From: Candidatus Sulfopaludibacter sp. SbA3
GTDB taxonomy: Bacteria > Acidobacteriota > Terriglobia > Bryobacterales > Bryobacteraceae
Assembly (NCBI GenBank): GCA_945861255.1
Contig: CAMAUG010000264.1
Coordinates: 1 to 5,735 of the forward strand
Length of the DNA stretch: 5,735 bases
Direction: 5' to 3'
The notes beneath the pieces were generated by a model. The model did no database searches. It was not told where the DNA came from and worked only from the letters and a program-made list of their open reading frames with translations. The translations under genes were made by a program, and so were the position numbers. Numbering within the stretch: the first letter of the stretch is position 1; each line of letters starts with the position of its first letter. Shown here one piece after another: positions 4,971 through 5,735 of this stretch.

Positions 4971-5735
4971 TCAGAACGTATACTTCAAGCCCAACTGAAT
5001 CTGGCGCATGGGGATCGAAGGAGGAAACCCATTCAACTGATTCAGCAAGCCGCTGATGACGCCGAAACCCGCGCGAGGCGCGTTCGCCGGCGCACCCGGA
5101 ATCACGGCACCCGACAGGATGCTGGGGTCCGGGCGCCCCCATACCGGGTGATTCAACAGATTGAATGCTTCCACGCGGAACTGAAGTTGATGGCGTTCGT
5201 TGTAGGGCATGCGGATGTTCTTGTGGATCTCAGCGTTGATCGTGTAGATCCCAGGCGACGTCGCCGAGTTGCGTCCGACCGTGCCGAATCTCCCGCGCGG
5301 GGCCAACACGTAGGCGGCCCGGTTATACCATCCGCCGGGGCCCGGGCTGTTCAGCATTGGACTGATTCCCGTCGCATCCGGCCGGTCGTAGGTGCTTTGC
5401 GTAACGGAGTTGTCCTGGCTGCCGATGTTGATGGTTTGGGGGACTCCGCTTTGCAGCGTCAGAATGCCACCGACCTGCCATCCTCCGGCGATGGCGTTCA
5501 TCACGGAATTCGTAATGTTCAACCGCTTGCCCCTCCCGATAGGCAGTTCATAGAGCGGGGAAACCACCAGGCGGTCGCGCGTGTCGAAGGAGGAGAGTCC
5601 GCGCTCGCAGGGTCTGCAATAGCTGTTCTGCGGAAATAGCGTGTCATAGCCCTGTATGCGAATGGCGCTGGTGTTGTCGATCGCAACAGCATGCGTATAG
5701 GCTACGATCAAGCTCAAACCGCTGCTGTAACGCCT
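4971..5735 (-). CDS. TonB-dependent receptor, Oar-like, C-terminal 254 residues (cut by right window edge)
   Basis: End of an outer-membrane beta-barrel transporter of the large carboxypeptidase-regulatory-like/Oar type, usually about 1000-1200 residues. The reading frame is open to the right edge and the fragment begins RRYSSGLSLIVAYTHAVAIDN, the usual 'ThTWSKSIDN' strand; the in-frame TTG at 5717 is internal, not a start. Family landmarks follow in order: ERGLSSFDTRDRLVVS (44-59), LYELPIGRGKR (61-71), GGWQVGGILTLQSGVP (84-99), GRNSATSPGIYTINAEIHKN (154-173), LQFRVEAFNLLNHPVWGRPD (184-203), and a terminal strand IQLGLKYTF ending in Phe, the signal for outer-membrane insertion. Cargo is unknown; such receptors take up large polymers or chelates. 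A CRPC pair at residues 40-43 is unusual for this position. The exported aldolase-like gene follows on the same strand, so joint transcription is possible. Confidence 0.92.
   Translation of the reverse strand, partial: RRYSSGLSLIVAYTHAVAIDNTSAIRIQGYDTLFPQNSYCRPCERGLSSFDTRDRLVVSPLYELPIGRGKRLNITNSVMNAIAGGWQVGGILTLQSGVPQTINIGSQDNSVTQSTYDRPDATGISPMLNSPGPGGWYNRAAYVLAPRGRFGTVGRNSATSPGIYTINAEIHKNIRMPYNERHQLQFRVEAFNLLNHPVWGRPDPSILSGAVIPGAPANAPRAGFGVISGLLNQLNGFPPSIPMRQIQLGLKYTF

Noticed and set aside
4938..5639. Plus-strand open frame of 233 codons
   Set aside because: Antisense to the receptor C-terminus, which is well supported by family motifs.
5715..5717. TTG as a start of the receptor fragment
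   Set aside because: The frame continues upstream to the window edge with receptor-like residues, so TTG is an internal Leu codon.

Overview
The window holds five protein-coding genes, two of them cut by the window edges. It looks like a high-GC soil bacterium, most likely an acidobacterium of the Solibacter/Bryobacter kind. This placement is inferred from the C-terminus of a large 'Oar-like' TonB-dependent receptor, a family greatly expanded in those genomes, and from a signal-peptide-bearing HpcH/HpaI-family protein beside it. There are no RNA genes, insertion sequences or CRISPR arrays that I can support.

Left part (1-2200, minus strand): an oxidative-stress unit. A PerR-type peroxide sensor of the Fur family (2162-1638) lies 107 bases upstream of katG (catalase-peroxidase, starting at 1530 on a TTG codon and running off the left edge after 510 codons). 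PerR keeps all five regulatory metal ligands and both structural CxxC pairs, and katG keeps its catalytic residues and the Met-Tyr-Trp crosslink residues. Directly upstream of perR, an AT-rich palindrome matches the classic PerR box at 11 of 14 defined positions and lies inside a good TTGACA/TATAAT promoter. This suggests an autoregulated perR-katG operon with an almost leaderless transcript. The 3' end of perR carries a tandem array of 18-bp repeats that adds a Ser/Arg/Glu/Pro-rich hexapeptide tail to the normal PerR fold.

Middle (2201-3874): a 237-base intergenic region unusually rich in inverted repeats, including a perfect 9-1-9 palindrome and four alternating TCAACC/GGTTGA half-sites, three of them exactly 11 bp apart. 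It leads into a plus-strand gene for an exported two-domain protein with an unrecognised N-terminal region, an Ala/Pro linker and a complete metallo-beta-lactamase-fold metal site.

Right part (3875-5735): a hairpin separates the metallohydrolase gene from a convergent minus-strand pair. In transcription order this pair is a TonB-dependent receptor (only its last 254 residues are in the window), then after 83 bases an exported HpcH/HpaI aldolase-fold protein. The aldolase-like protein keeps the metal ligands but appears to lack the catalytic His and substrate-binding Arg of the characterised enzymes, so its chemistry may differ. The receptor and this protein may form one transport-and-processing unit; that link is inferred from strand and spacing only.
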